The position numbers and the translations under genes are program-made. 64,000 nt of DNA. It comes from Clostridia bacterium (GTDB lineage Bacteria; Bacillota; Clostridia; Oscillospirales; Acutalibacteraceae). Shown here in pieces: positions 54,104 through 62,872 of the stretch. Position 1 is the first letter of the stretch, and each line of letters opens with the position of its first letter. Location: the NCBI GenBank assembly GCA_017517865.1, contig JAFWYB010000020.1, positions 62,001 through 126,000 on the forward strand, given 5' to 3'. Below the pieces are notes generated by a model, which saw only the letters and a list, made by a program, of their open reading frames with translations, did not search any database and had not been told where the DNA came from.

Positions 54104-54994
54104 TCAGTCAGAAAACCTGAATTCATTTTCTGTAAAAAAATCTCTGTATATGTTCACACAGCTAAGCTCTGTCCATTTTTTTGTTTCAACGGGATTTGAA
54201 TCTATATCGTAAATCCTTGCGCCCTTGAGTGAAAGCAAAAACGGTGAGTGGGTCGAAATAATAAACTGACAGCCGTGATTTCTTACACAGTCCTCTATAA
54301 AATATTTAAGCTCAAGCTGATTTTCCGGAGAAAGACTGTTTTCCGGCTCGTCGAGAATATAAAGCGCGTCATCAGCAATACTGTCTACAAACAACGAAAG
54401 GGAGCTTTCACCGTTAGAGCGTTCCTGAATATTTCTGACGAGACGTGAGCGGATAAACTGCGACTGAGTTATATTTTTATTCCTTGCTGCAGAAACTCTC
54501 TTCCAACGCTCATAATCATCAAGCCCGTGCAGAGCTGTATCGGCTAAGTCACTGTTGCTGTCAAGCCATTCCTGCAGAAGGTCCTCACGCTTGCGGTCGA
54601 TACCGTTATTCACCCTGCGTATATCAAGCACACGATCAAAAACATCGTCACTCGTAATTACGCCGCTGCTGCGTGATAATGACTTTTCAAGAGTATAATC
54701 ACACAAACCGACATAGTCATCAAAAAAGTCGCTTCTGTTAAAGGGTGAACTGCGTTTAAGCCCGAGCTTTTCAGCAATAACGTTGAGTATCGTGCTTTTT
54801 CCGCTTCCGTTATTACCGCAGAAAACCGTAATATCACTGAATATAAATTCATCGGGCAGACCTCTGCTTCTGAACATCATAAACGGGTATTTCGTCGTAT
54901 AGATATTACGCATATTTTTAGAATTTTCCCGATTGAAAAAATAGCCCTCATCCTCCTGCGTTGACGGAAAACGGAAAGTTGAAAGAAATATCAT
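54104..54994 (-). CDS. AAA/ABC-type ATPase of the RecF-like class
   Basis: A 296-residue ATPase with Walker A GNNGSGKST at about residues 60-68, an ABC-signature-like SNGESSLSLF, Walker B ALYILDEPENSLSP and a switch His in ISTHSP. Such stand-alone ATPases act in DNA repair, phage defence or cell-envelope tasks; no partner nuclease is next to it. It overlaps the rimO stop by four nt, so it belongs to the recA-recX-rimO operon. Confidence 0.8.
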   Translation of the reverse strand: MIFLSTFRFPSTQEDEGYFFNRENSKNMRNIYTTKYPFMMFRSRGLPDEFIFSDITVFCGNNGSGKSTILNVIAEKLGLKRSSPFNRSDFFDDYVGLCDYTLEKSLSRSSGVITSDDVFDRVLDIRRVNNGIDRKREDLLQEWLDSNSDLADTALHGLDDYERWKRVSAARNKNITQSQFIRSRLVRNIQERSNGESSLSLFVDSIADDALYILDEPENSLSPENQLELKYFIEDCVRNHGCQFIISTHSPFLLSLKGARIYDIDSNPVETKKWTELSCVNIYRDFFTENEFRFSD

Positions 54995-56319
54995 TCTGTA
55001 ATCGCCTCGCCTACCAGATCACAGTCATCAACACCTATAACCTTTACGTTAATCATCTGACCCGGTAAAAGCTCATCCTCCGTTGAGATAATTACCTGTG
55101 TATCAATTTCGGGAGCATCCATATAGGTTCTGCCCAGGTAAAGCATATTTTCTTCATCAAAGCCGTCAACAATCACCTGCATAACAGAGCCAATTCGGCT
55201 TTCCTGCTTCAAAGAAAAAATACCATACTGTCTTTCCATTATCAGACCGCTGCGATGAACCTTGATTTCATCGTCAATCTGATTATCCATCCCGGCCGCA
55301 AAGGTACCCTCCTCAGGTGAATAAGCAAAGCAACCGAGCCTTTCAAAGCCGATATTGTTTATAAAACGTGACAGAACTTCAAATTTTTCTTCGCTTTCCC
55401 CCGGGAAGCCCGTGATGAAGGTTGTTCTTATTACAACGTCGGAAATTTTTTCGCGAAGCTTGTTTATCAGCGCAGTAAGGCTCTCTTCATCACCCGTTCT
55501 GTTCATTTTTCTGAGAATTTCACCGTCAGCATGCTGTAACGGAAGATCTATATACTTACAGATTTTCTTTTCGGCAGCAATAGTATCAATAAGCTCGTCT
55601 GTCATACACTCGGGATAACAGTAAAGAAGTCTTATCCACTCAATGCCGTCAAGCTTACAAAGTTCTTTAAGAAGAACGGGCAGCTTAAGCTCACCGTAAA
55701 TGTCAATTCCGTAGCGCGTTGTATCCTGAGCAACAACAATAAGCTCTTTAACACCTTTGGCGGCCAGGTTTTTAGCCTCGGTAACAATGCTTTCGATTTC
55801 ACGGCTTCTGTATTTACCTCTTATTGAGGGTATGGCACAATAAGTACAGCAGTTTGAACAGCCCTCTGCAATTTTAAGATATGCATAATGAGGAGGTGTA
55901 GTAAGAATTCTGTCACCGTCAAGAGAAAGACAGTATTTGGACTTAAAGAAATTCTCTTTTTTGCCGTTGATAATTTTTCGGCAGATATCTACAATATCAC
56001 CGTTTGAACCGATGCCAACAACCGCATCAACCTCAGGCATTTCCGTGGAAATCTCATCTCTGTAACGCTCTGCAAGACAGCCTGTTACAATTATGTTGCC
56101 AACAAGGCCCTCGTTTTTGAGCTGTGCGGCATAAAGAATTGTATCTATAGCCTCCTGCTTGGCGCTGTCAATAAATCCGCAGGTGTTTATAATTACCGCA
56201 TCTGAGCCTTCAACCTCGGGCTGAATTTCAAAGCCTGCATTGACGAGCTTTGCAAGCAGCATCTCTGCATCAACCTGATTTTTCGGGCAACCTAAGCCTA
56301 TCATTGATATTTTACTCAT
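54991..56319 (-). CDS. rimO: Ribosomal protein S12 methylthiotransferase
   Basis: A 442-residue radical-SAM enzyme with an N-terminal UPF0004 domain (GLGCPKNQVDAE), the radical SAM cluster GCSNCCTYCAIP and a C-terminal TRAM domain. It methylthiolates an Asp of ribosomal protein S12. The ATG at 56319 begins the conserved MSKISMIGLG; an upstream ATG at 56331 is possible. Confidence 0.93.
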   Translation of the reverse strand: MSKISMIGLGCPKNQVDAEMLLAKLVNAGFEIQPEVEGSDAVIINTCGFIDSAKQEAIDTILYAAQLKNEGLVGNIIVTGCLAERYRDEISTEMPEVDAVVGIGSNGDIVDICRKIINGKKENFFKSKYCLSLDGDRILTTPPHYAYLKIAEGCSNCCTYCAIPSIRGKYRSREIESIVTEAKNLAAKGVKELIVVAQDTTRYGIDIYGELKLPVLLKELCKLDGIEWIRLLYCYPECMTDELIDTIAAEKKICKYIDLPLQHADGEILRKMNRTGDEESLTALINKLREKISDVVIRTTFITGFPGESEEKFEVLSRFINNIGFERLGCFAYSPEEGTFAAGMDNQIDDEIKVHRSGLIMERQYGIFSLKQESRIGSVMQVIVDGFDEENMLYLGRTYMDAPEIDTQVIISTEDELLPGQMINVKVIGVDDCDLVGEAITE

Positions 56320-56935
56320 CGGCTGAACCATATTCCTCTCTGTCTGTAATTCCCTTTACAGCATCTCTTATTTCACAGTATGAATAACCGAGGCGCAAAA
56401 GAGCGTTAACGGTTTTGTTAACACCCTTTTCGTCACAAAGATATCTGTAATATTTTCTTTCTATAAGCTCAGTCAGTCTTTCACAAGGAAATTCGCACCC
56501 GGAAATAACCTCGCTGATTATATCGCGGTCAACACCCTTGCGGTAAAGCTCCTGCTCCACTCTTTTTTTTCCGTAGGATTTAAGGCGGATAAGCTCCTCT
56601 GCATAGATAAAAGCAAACCGTCTGTCGTCGATATAGCCGTAATTCTCGAGCTTTTCAACTGCATTCAAAGCATATTCGCCGTGACCCTTCTGCTTAAGCT
56701 TTTCAATAAGCTCTTTTTTAGAATGATCTCTTCGCGAAAGCAAGTCAACAGCCTTGTTATAAGCACGCCTGATCCCGATACTTACCTTAAGCTCATCCAG
56801 CTCTGACTCAGTTACCGTCATTCCGTTATACAGACCGAGTTCTGCAACATAAGCGCTGTCAACGGTAAGGAAGTACTCACCGTCGGTGTGCAGATGAACC
56901 TTATCAGACTTACCGTTCTTTAAGGTCAGCAGCAT
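56312..56935 (-). CDS. recX: RecA regulatory protein RecX
   Basis: A 207-residue helical protein with the three-helix repeats of RecX (LLSRRDHSKKELIEKLKQKG, GYIDDRRFA, YGKKRVEQELYRKG). It controls RecA filament length. The ATG at 56935 overlaps the recA stop as TGATG, indicating coupled translation. Confidence 0.92.
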   Translation of the reverse strand: MLLTLKNGKSDKVHLHTDGEYFLTVDSAYVAELGLYNGMTVTESELDELKVSIGIRRAYNKAVDLLSRRDHSKKELIEKLKQKGHGEYALNAVEKLENYGYIDDRRFAFIYAEELIRLKSYGKKRVEQELYRKGVDRDIISEVISGCEFPCERLTELIERKYYRYLCDEKGVNKTVNALLRLGYSYCEIRDAVKGITDREEYGSADE

Positions 56936-58050
56936 CAATCGTCATCCTCAACAGCGATGTCGATTCTTGCTCTTACGTTTGCGGCGCTTCTTCGTGCAAC
57001 GGGAGCCGTTACAACTGTTTCCTTGGGCTTATCTGCCTCATTTTCCGGCTTGGCGCCGATTTTAAGACTGGCAACCGCTGCGCGTACCTTATCCTCAATT
57101 TCCTTGGCGAGATCCTTTTCCTTCATAAAGAGCAGCTTTACGTTATCTCTGCCCTGTCCGAGTCTTGTTTCACCGTAAGAGAACCATGCACCGCTCTTAT
57201 TTATTATGTCAAATTTAACACCGAGGTCAACAATTTCACCGACCTTGGAAATACCGGTTCCGTACATAATGTCAAATTCAGCCTCTTTGAACGGAGGAGA
57301 AACCTTATTTTTAACAATCTTTGCTCTTGTTCTTGCACCGATAAATTCATTACCGGGAGCCTTGAGCTGTTCAGTTTTTCTTACGTCAATTCTTACTGAC
57401 GAATAGAACTTAAGGGCACGTCCGCCGGTTGTAACCTCGGGGTTACCGTACATAACGCCAACCTTTTCTCTGAGCTGGTTAATAAAAATAACAAGAGTAT
57501 TACTTTTTGCGATTACACTCGTAAGCTTTCTGAGCGCCTGCGACATAAGTCTTGCGTGAAGTCCGACGTGGCTGTCACCCATTTCGCCTTCAATTTCGGC
57601 ACGAGGTACAAGAGCTGCAACAGAGTCAACAACAATTACGTCAAGAGCACCCGAACGAGCAAGTGCCTCAGTAATTGAAAGAGCATCCTCGCCGTTGTCG
57701 GGCTGAGAAACAAGAAGTGAATCAACATCAACACCGAGTCCCTTTGCATAAACGGGATCAAGAGCGTGCTCAGCATCTATAAAAGCTGCCTCTCCACCGT
57801 TTTTCTGAGCCTCAGCAATACAGTGTAAAGCAAGAGTTGTCTTACCGGATGATTCGGGGCCGTAAATTTCAACTATACGGCCTCTCGGAAGTCCGCCGAT
57901 GCCGGTTGCAATGTCAAGACCGAGTGAGCCGGTTGAAATAGCTTCAACGTTAAGCTCGGTGCTCTGACCGAGGCGCATAATTGCGCCCTTGCCGTACTGC
58001 TTTTCAATCTGCGCGAGAGCGGTTTTGAGAGCGGTGATTTTATCTGCCAT
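56935..58050 (-). CDS. recA: RecA recombinase
   Basis: A 371-residue protein with Walker [10 protein letters not shown], the MAW region and DNA-binding loops of RecA. It forms filaments on single-stranded DNA for recombination and SOS activation. Start at the ATG at 58050 with GGAGGT upstream. A LexA box lies between promoter and gene. Confidence 0.97.
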   Translation of the reverse strand: MADKITALKTALAQIEKQYGKGAIMRLGQSTELNVEAISTGSLGLDIATGIGGLPRGRIVEIYGPESSGKTTLALHCIAEAQKNGGEAAFIDAEHALDPVYAKGLGVDVDSLLVSQPDNGEDALSITEALARSGALDVIVVDSVAALVPRAEIEGEMGDSHVGLHARLMSQALRKLTSVIAKSNTLVIFINQLREKVGVMYGNPEVTTGGRALKFYSSVRIDVRKTEQLKAPGNEFIGARTRAKIVKNKVSPPFKEAEFDIMYGTGISKVGEIVDLGVKFDIINKSGAWFSYGETRLGQGRDNVKLLFMKEKDLAKEIEDKVRAAVASLKIGAKPENEADKPKETVVTAPVARRSAANVRARIDIAVEDDD

Positions 58051-58067
58051 AATGTGTACCTCCGTAT

Positions 58068-58081
58068 CGTACAAATGTTCG
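58068..58081 (-). promoter_or_regulatory. LexA (SOS) box of recA
   Basis: On the minus strand the site reads CGAACATTTGTACG, one mismatch from the Firmicutes LexA consensus, just downstream of the recA -10. Confidence 0.8.
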
Positions 58082-58089
58082 TTAAGTGT

Positions 58090-58118
58090 ATTATACAATA
58101 AAGATATCAGAAAATCAA
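58090..58118 (-). promoter_or_regulatory. Sigma-A promoter of recA
   Basis: TTGATT (58113-58118) and TATAAT (58090-58095), spacing 17 bp, leftward. Confidence 0.75.
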
Positions 58119-58165
58119 TACTTTTTTCAAAAATCAGAGTCCGTTTTTTGTCACTCAGAAAAAAA

Positions 58166-58189
58166 TCCGTCCGGACAAAACCGAACGGA
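58166..58189 (-). terminator. Terminator of the LRR protein gene
   Basis: A 9-bp stem with one G-T pair (58166-58174 with 58181-58189), followed by seven T on the minus strand. Confidence 0.8.
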
Positions 58190-58206
58190 GCTTATTTTTC
58201 CTATAA

Positions 58207-58878
58207 TCAGAATACGGCAACGGGAATTGTAGTTACTTCGGGTATAGCAGGTTCTGTTACGTCCTCTTCGAGAAGATCGTCGCCTGAGTTAAGGAAATAG
58301 AAAAGAACAATCTGAATTATTCTCTTGATTGCAAGAATGATTGTGTTCATAAGATCTATAGAGCCGAGCTCATTGTCACCGAAGTTAATATCAAAACTGT
58401 CACCGGTGCTGTCAATAATGTCGATTCTGAGGCTCTGAATAATACCGAAAACGGTAAAGAACTGATAGTTAGACGAATAGCAGTGAACAGTTACACCGAC
58501 AGTACCGTTAAATGCAGTGTATGAACAGAAAAGAAGGGTTTCAGGGATGTAAAGATCGGTAAGAGCTGTACAATCAAGGAAAGCAAAGTCACCTATCTGC
58601 TCAATTCCCTCTGAAAGCTCGACGGATGTGATAAGCTCACAGCCCTCAAAAGCACTGTCACCTACATATTTAACCTCATAGATTTCACCGTCAATTTCAG
58701 CAACCTCCGGAACAACAATTGCGCCCTCTGCAGCCTTATCGCAGGAAACAAGAACAGCATAGCCCTCTTCATCAATATCAAAAGTTAAGGGAGAAGTTGC
58801 TTCTTCTGCATATGCAACAACACTTACAGCAGAAAAGCAAAGAACAACAGAAAGAATAAACGAAATAAACTTTTTCAT
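58207..58878 (-). CDS. Secreted protein with BspA-like leucine-rich repeats
   Basis: A 223-residue exported protein: signal peptide (about 1-25), then two to three BspA-type repeats (VGDSAFEGCELITSVELSEG and IGDFAFLDCTALTDLYIPE), a beta-rich middle and a hydrophobic helix (TIILAIKRIIQIVLFYF, about 178-195) before an acidic end. It is short for this family and may present a few repeats at the surface held by the C-terminal helix. Confidence 0.78.
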   Translation of the reverse strand: MKKFISFILSVVLCFSAVSVVAYAEEATSPLTFDIDEEGYAVLVSCDKAAEGAIVVPEVAEIDGEIYEVKYVGDSAFEGCELITSVELSEGIEQIGDFAFLDCTALTDLYIPETLLFCSYTAFNGTVGVTVHCYSSNYQFFTVFGIIQSLRIDIIDSTGDSFDINFGDNELGSIDLMNTIILAIKRIIQIVLFYFLNSGDDLLEEDVTEPAIPEVTTIPVAVF

Positions 58879-58908
58879 TTATATTACCTCCAAATATTTC
58901 TATAAAAT

Positions 58909-58937
58909 ATTATAACATTCTCACTTTAAATTGTCAA
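58909..58937 (-). promoter_or_regulatory. Promoter of the LRR gene
   Basis: Perfect TTGACA (58932-58937) and TATAAT (58909-58914) with 17-bp spacing, leftward. Confidence 0.8.
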
Positions 58938-59002
58938 CACAATATTATGAGATGTATTTTAAACAGAAGAAATAAAAATATAATATTTTTTTCAAAAAAG
59001 TA

Positions 59003-59031
59003 TTGATTTTTTGATTTGTTTCTGTTATTAT
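59003..59031 (+). promoter_or_regulatory. Promoter of rpmB
   Basis: TTGATT (59003-59008) and TATTAT (59026-59031), spacing 17 bp, divergent from the LRR promoter. Confidence 0.6.
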
Positions 59032-59077
59032 ATCATCTGCTTATGTAGTTATTCAAAATTCTAAGGAGGTGCGACAC

Positions 59078-59266
59078 ATGGCAAAATGTGAATATTGCGG
59101 TAAAGATGTTGCTTTCGGCATCAAAGTTTCTCACTCACACAGACGTTCAAACAGAACATGGAAACCCAATGTAAAGCGTGTAAAGGCTATCGTAAACGGC
59201 TCACCTAAGAGAGTTTATGCTTGCACTCGTTGCTTACGTTCAGGTAAGGTTACTCGTGCCATCTGA
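59078..59266 (+). CDS. rpmB: 50S ribosomal protein L28, zinc-ribbon form
   Basis: A 62-residue basic protein starting at the ATG at 59078, seven bases after AAGGAGGT. It has CEYC near the start and CTRC near the end, the four zinc ligands of the C+ form of L28, and the SHSHRRSNRTWKPN segment of the family. It has its own promoter and terminator. Confidence 0.93.
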   Translation: MAKCEYCGKDVAFGIKVSHSHRRSNRTWKPNVKRVKAIVNGSPKRVYACTRCLRSGKVTRAI

Positions 59267-59285
59267 TTATAACGAAAACGTGAAT

Positions 59286-59316
59286 AGGCTGTCCTTTCGG
59301 ACGGCCTTATTTTTTC
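59286..59316 (+). terminator. Terminator of rpmB
   Basis: A 9-bp stem (59286-59294 with 59299-59307), one G-T pair, then TATTTTTT. Confidence 0.85.
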
Positions 59317-59336
59317 TCACAAAAAGACAAACAGCT

Positions 59337-59365
59337 AAGGCGCACGCCGTGACGGAGTGCGCCTT
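59337..59365 (-). terminator. Terminator of trxA
   Basis: Arms AAGGCGCAC and GTGCGCCTT with an 11-nt loop, located 16 bases past the trxA stop on the minus strand. Confidence 0.75.
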
Positions 59366-59381
59366 AAATTACAACTTTGCG

Positions 59382-59705
59382 TTATTTGTATTTTTCGATA
59401 AACTCAATTATTTCATCCTTAGAGTGAAGACCTACAAGTCTGTCAACCTCATGGCCATCCCTGAACATAACCATACAGGGAATAGACATAATACCCATAA
59501 CCATTGCAATGTCTCCGTTTTCATCACAGTTGAGCTTTCCTACCTTAACAACACCGTCAAGCTCATCTGCAAGCTCCTCAATAACAGGGCCGAGCATCAT
59601 ACACGGCTGGCACCAGGGAGCCCAAAAGTCAACAAGGACCGGCAGCTCCTTTTCTGATGTAACTTCAGTTGCAAAATTATCACTGCTGATTTCAATATAT
59701 GACAT
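59382..59705 (-). CDS. trxA: Thioredoxin
   Basis: A 107-residue thioredoxin with the active site WCQPC in FWAPWCQPCMML and the cis-Pro segment near IMSIPCMVMF. It reduces protein disulfides in the cytoplasm. It follows a secreted hydrolase gene by 14 nt; the active-site middle residues QP differ from the usual GP. Confidence 0.94.
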   Translation of the reverse strand: MSYIEISSDNFATEVTSEKELPVLVDFWAPWCQPCMMLGPVIEELADELDGVVKVGKLNCDENGDIAMVMGIMSIPCMVMFRDGHEVDRLVGLHSKDEIIEFIEKYK

Positions 59706-59719
59706 AATATACTCTCCTT

Positions 59720-61264
59720 TTAGCTGAAAATACCGAAAATTGAACGGAAGAACATAAGAATTCTTTCAAAGAAGAAAGCGATCTTCTCAATAAAATTATT
59801 ATTTTCATTACCGGCAGAACCGCTGGGTGTGGTTTTAGTTACGGGATTAAGCGTCTTTTCAGTCTTATCGTATTCCATAAACTGCGGATAATTCTTGTTA
59901 TCCCATACCGTCAACTGCTTCTTGCTGCCGAGCACCGCATAAATAAGCTTGTTTATAGCACTGTTAAAATCGGCATGCTCAGAATTTTTAATAAACCACG
60001 TATTATCGGGAAGCACGCAGGTTGAAGCATCAATAATAAGATCGGATGAAACATAATCCATAGCGCCCGTACCCTTAAGGCTGTTAAGATATGACTTCGA
60101 AAGAGTTTTTCCGATATCGGCTGAGGTTGCACCGAATGAAAGCTTGTCAAGCTCAATTGTACCGTCAGCCTGAGAAGTACTGTTTTCAAATATGGGAGGC
60201 AGCGGTGTATTATACTTTGCTATAACAGCAACCTTAAGGCCCTCCTGCTGAAGCTGACGGATTGTTGAATCAAAGCAATTCATAACATTATAGTGATAAT
60301 TATCTATTTTTTCAATAAGGCCGCTGTACTGTGTAATCTTATCACCAAAGACAAAATTCTTGGCCTTTTCATAATGCTCATCGTCAACCATACTCCAGTA
60401 TGCGGGCATTGTAGCATAGGATTCGAGAAGAAGCTGAGGCACCAGCATATTGGATATCTGTCTGTATATAGACTCAACCATATCTGTACCGAAATTAAGC
60501 ATACTGAGTGAATGAGTAACAGAAACAACCGACTTTATAAGCCCGCCGAGATCGCCGTCGTCGGTAAAGCTGCTTTCCACATAATCGTTGATAACATCAG
60601 CATCAAAGCAGAAATCACCGCTGAAGGAACCGCTGCAGACAACGGTACCCATTGTTGAGGGCACGTAAAGAACACAGGTGTCAATCTTTTCTGCGCCGTA
60701 TCTTGTAAGATATGCAGCAACATAGTTACCGCCGAGACATCTGCCTACGAGCTGAACCTTGTCTTTGCCGGTTGCTTCAAGAACATCATCGATATATGCA
60801 TCCATGCTTTCGGCGACTGCCCAAGGGTCAAGTCTTGAGTCGTAGTTAAAAATGTAATTGCTCAGAGCAAAGTTTGATGTCTTTTTCTTAGGAGTCGGGC
60901 TCGGAATAATATAGCTTCCGTCGCTTGCTTCGCCGTTATTGTCAAGCACTGCGTCTTTATAGATCTTTCTGATGATTCTTACCATTTTGTCGCAATAAAT
61001 TGACCAATCACCCGCAATAATGCTGCTTGCAAAGGCTTTGAGTATATCATCCATACGGCTCATAATCTGATCCTCAGGCTCAATCTCAAAGGGCATTATA
61101 AGGGCACCGTCTGCAGAATAAATCTCACGGCCTGCGCCCTTAACGTAAACTATGGGAAGGTCAACCTCCGCAGAGCTTACAGCCTGTGCCGCCGGAACGG
61201 CTGTACCTATAAGCAATATTACAGTCATAACAACTGAAACAAGGATTTTTATTTTCCTATTCAT
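59720..61264 (-). CDS. Secreted alpha/beta hydrolase, paralogue with Cys at nucleophile elbow
   Basis: A 514-residue exported protein with signal peptide (about 1-29), an alpha/beta-hydrolase domain with Cys176 in LVGRCLGGN, and a C-terminal hydrophobic amphipathic helix (about 492-514, IEKIAFFFERILMFFRSIFG). It shares YVPSTMG and the DASTCVLPDNTWFIKN block with the protein at 44561-46135. The pairing with cytosolic thioredoxin in one transcript is unexplained. Confidence 0.75.
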   Translation of the reverse strand: MNRKIKILVSVVMTVILLIGTAVPAAQAVSSAEVDLPIVYVKGAGREIYSADGALIMPFEIEPEDQIMSRMDDILKAFASSIIAGDWSIYCDKMVRIIRKIYKDAVLDNNGEASDGSYIIPSPTPKKKTSNFALSNYIFNYDSRLDPWAVAESMDAYIDDVLEATGKDKVQLVGRCLGGNYVAAYLTRYGAEKIDTCVLYVPSTMGTVVCSGSFSGDFCFDADVINDYVESSFTDDGDLGGLIKSVVSVTHSLSMLNFGTDMVESIYRQISNMLVPQLLLESYATMPAYWSMVDDEHYEKAKNFVFGDKITQYSGLIEKIDNYHYNVMNCFDSTIRQLQQEGLKVAVIAKYNTPLPPIFENSTSQADGTIELDKLSFGATSADIGKTLSKSYLNSLKGTGAMDYVSSDLIIDASTCVLPDNTWFIKNSEHADFNSAINKLIYAVLGSKKQLTVWDNKNYPQFMEYDKTEKTLNPVTKTTPSGSAGNENNNFIEKIAFFFERILMFFRSIFGIFS

Positions 61265-61318
61265 ATATTTACCTCCTCAAAAATCCGAAAAAGTATTTTC
61301 GAACAATTTTCCTTTTAT

Positions 61319-61347
61319 ATGTTACCATAATCTTTATTATCAATCAA
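61319..61347 (-). promoter_or_regulatory. Promoter of the hydrolase-trxA operon
   Basis: TTGATT (61342-61347) and TAACAT (61319-61324), spacing 17 bp, leftward. Confidence 0.55.
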
Positions 61348-61406
61348 GTAACTGAAATAATTTTAACATATTTTTTAATATTAAAGAAAAATAAAATAAA
61401 AATCAA

Positions 61407-61432
61407 GCCGTTCTCCGGTAAAGGAAAACGGC
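61407..61432 (-). terminator. Terminator of the lon-engB-GNAT-DUF378 run
   Basis: A 10-bp stem with one G-T pair (61407-61416 with 61423-61432) followed by a T-rich stretch on the minus strand. Confidence 0.8.
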
Positions 61433-61439
61433 GTTCCGG

Positions 61440-61655
61440 TTATGTTTCTGTACGCTTTTCGGGTGACACCCTGTCCGAAAACAGCAAGGATATACACCAG
61501 ATTGCACCAAGGGCAACAACAGTATATATTATACGTGAAATTATTGAGCTCTGTCCGCCACAGATCCATGCGACAAGGTCGAATTGGAAAATACCTATAA
61601 GACCCCAGTTGAGTCCGCCGATAATTGTAAGAATCAAAGCTATTTTGTCAAGCAT
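61440..61655 (-). CDS. DUF378 membrane protein
   Basis: A 71-residue protein with two membrane helices and the family signature LDKIALILTIIGGLNWGLIG. Function unknown. The ATG at 61655 follows AAAAGGAG by nine bases. Confidence 0.85.
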   Translation of the reverse strand: MLDKIALILTIIGGLNWGLIGIFQFDLVAWICGGQSSIISRIIYTVVALGAIWCISLLFSDRVSPEKRTET

Positions 61656-61709
61656 CCTAATCAACTCCTTTTGAGTATATTATTGACTGATTAAGCTGCT
61701 TTATACAGA

Positions 61710-62279
61710 TTATATAATTTCTTTTGCCATAAGACAGTTGCCGAAGAAATTTATAAGCATTCTGAAATTATTTTTTTTATAAAATTTTATTGCACCTTTA
61801 TTACCCATACCGCAGGAGAGCATAAGGCCCTTAACACCCTTCGATGCAAGGTGTTCACACAAAGCTCTGACAAGCTCGGAACCTGCACCTACCCCCTGAC
61901 AAACAGGTAGAATATCAATATGAAGATGAGCAGGAAAACGCTTGCTGATAAGTCTGTGAATAAACAACTCACCAACAGCGGTTATAAGATAAGTCATACC
62001 CAGTCTTTTGATAAGAGGAATATACTTATCTTTGAAAGCCCTTTCGTATCTTTTGTAATTTTCAGCACAGATAATATATCCCACAGCCTCACCGCCGCAA
62101 TCAACAACAAAGCAGTTATCAGGTTCCTCTTCCGTGTAATAATCATTGAACATAAGACGTAAAAATTCTCTCTGTTCTTCAGTTTCCGTAGGCATTGACG
62201 AGGTTTCGTAAAGCACCTTCAGCACATTTTCCTTATCCTCAGCTTTATATTTTCTGATTGTAAATTTATTTTCAGTCAT
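61710..62279 (-). CDS. GNAT-family N-acetyltransferase
   Basis: A 189-residue protein with the acetyl-CoA loop in QGVGAGSELVRAL (motif A) and the N-terminal FTIRKYKAEDKENV typical of GNAT proteins. Substrate unknown. It lies eight nt after engB and is probably in the same transcript. Confidence 0.85.
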   Translation of the reverse strand: MTENKFTIRKYKAEDKENVLKVLYETSSMPTETEEQREFLRLMFNDYYTEEEPDNCFVVDCGGEAVGYIICAENYKRYERAFKDKYIPLIKRLGMTYLITAVGELFIHRLISKRFPAHLHIDILPVCQGVGAGSELVRALCEHLASKGVKGLMLSCGMGNKGAIKFYKKNNFRMLINFFGNCLMAKEII

Positions 62280-62287
62280 ATCACACC

Positions 62288-62872
62288 TCAGTCCTCAACA
62301 TATTTTCTTATAAGGTTTCTGAGCTCATCTGCCCCCTCACCCTTTGTTGCGGAGAACGGCACAACGGGTATATTGCCGTAAGAAGTAAGAACACCGCAGA
62401 TTTTCTCAAGCATTTCCATTCTTTCTCCCTTATTGAGCTTATCTGCCTTAGTAAGGGCAACTATGAAAGGTATATTTTTGGCGCTCATATAGTCAAGCAT
62501 TTCAACGTCCTGTTCAGACGGTGAATGACGCATATCTATAAGCTGAACAACAAGGCGGATATCTCTGCCTGAATCAAAATACCCCTCTATGAGCTCAGCC
62601 CAGCGAAGCTTTTCGTTGTGTGATACCTTCGCATATCCGTAGCCCGGAAGATCAACGAAGCGGCAGTCCCCGGCTCTGAAGAAGTTTACGGTAACCGTCT
62701 TGCCCGGCACTGAGCTCACCCTTGCAAGGGATTTACGGTTGAGAATTCTGTTGAGCAGTGAGCTCTTACCGACATTTGAACGACCCGAAAAAGCCACCTC
62801 GGGCATATCAGACTTGATAAGCTGACCCGAAACTCCGCAGGAGGTTTCAAAAACACAGTTATCGAATCTCAT
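62288..62872 (-). CDS. engB: Ribosome-biogenesis GTPase YsxC/EngB
   Basis: A 194-residue GTPase with G1 GRSNVGKSS, G3 DLPGYG and G4 TKADK; it assists 50S assembly. The ATG at 62872 lies within the end of lon (14-nt overlap). lon-engB is a conserved Firmicutes gene pair. Confidence 0.94.
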   Translation of the reverse strand: MRFDNCVFETSCGVSGQLIKSDMPEVAFSGRSNVGKSSLLNRILNRKSLARVSSVPGKTVTVNFFRAGDCRFVDLPGYGYAKVSHNEKLRWAELIEGYFDSGRDIRLVVQLIDMRHSPSEQDVEMLDYMSAKNIPFIVALTKADKLNKGERMEMLEKICGVLTSYGNIPVVPFSATKGEGADELRNLIRKYVED

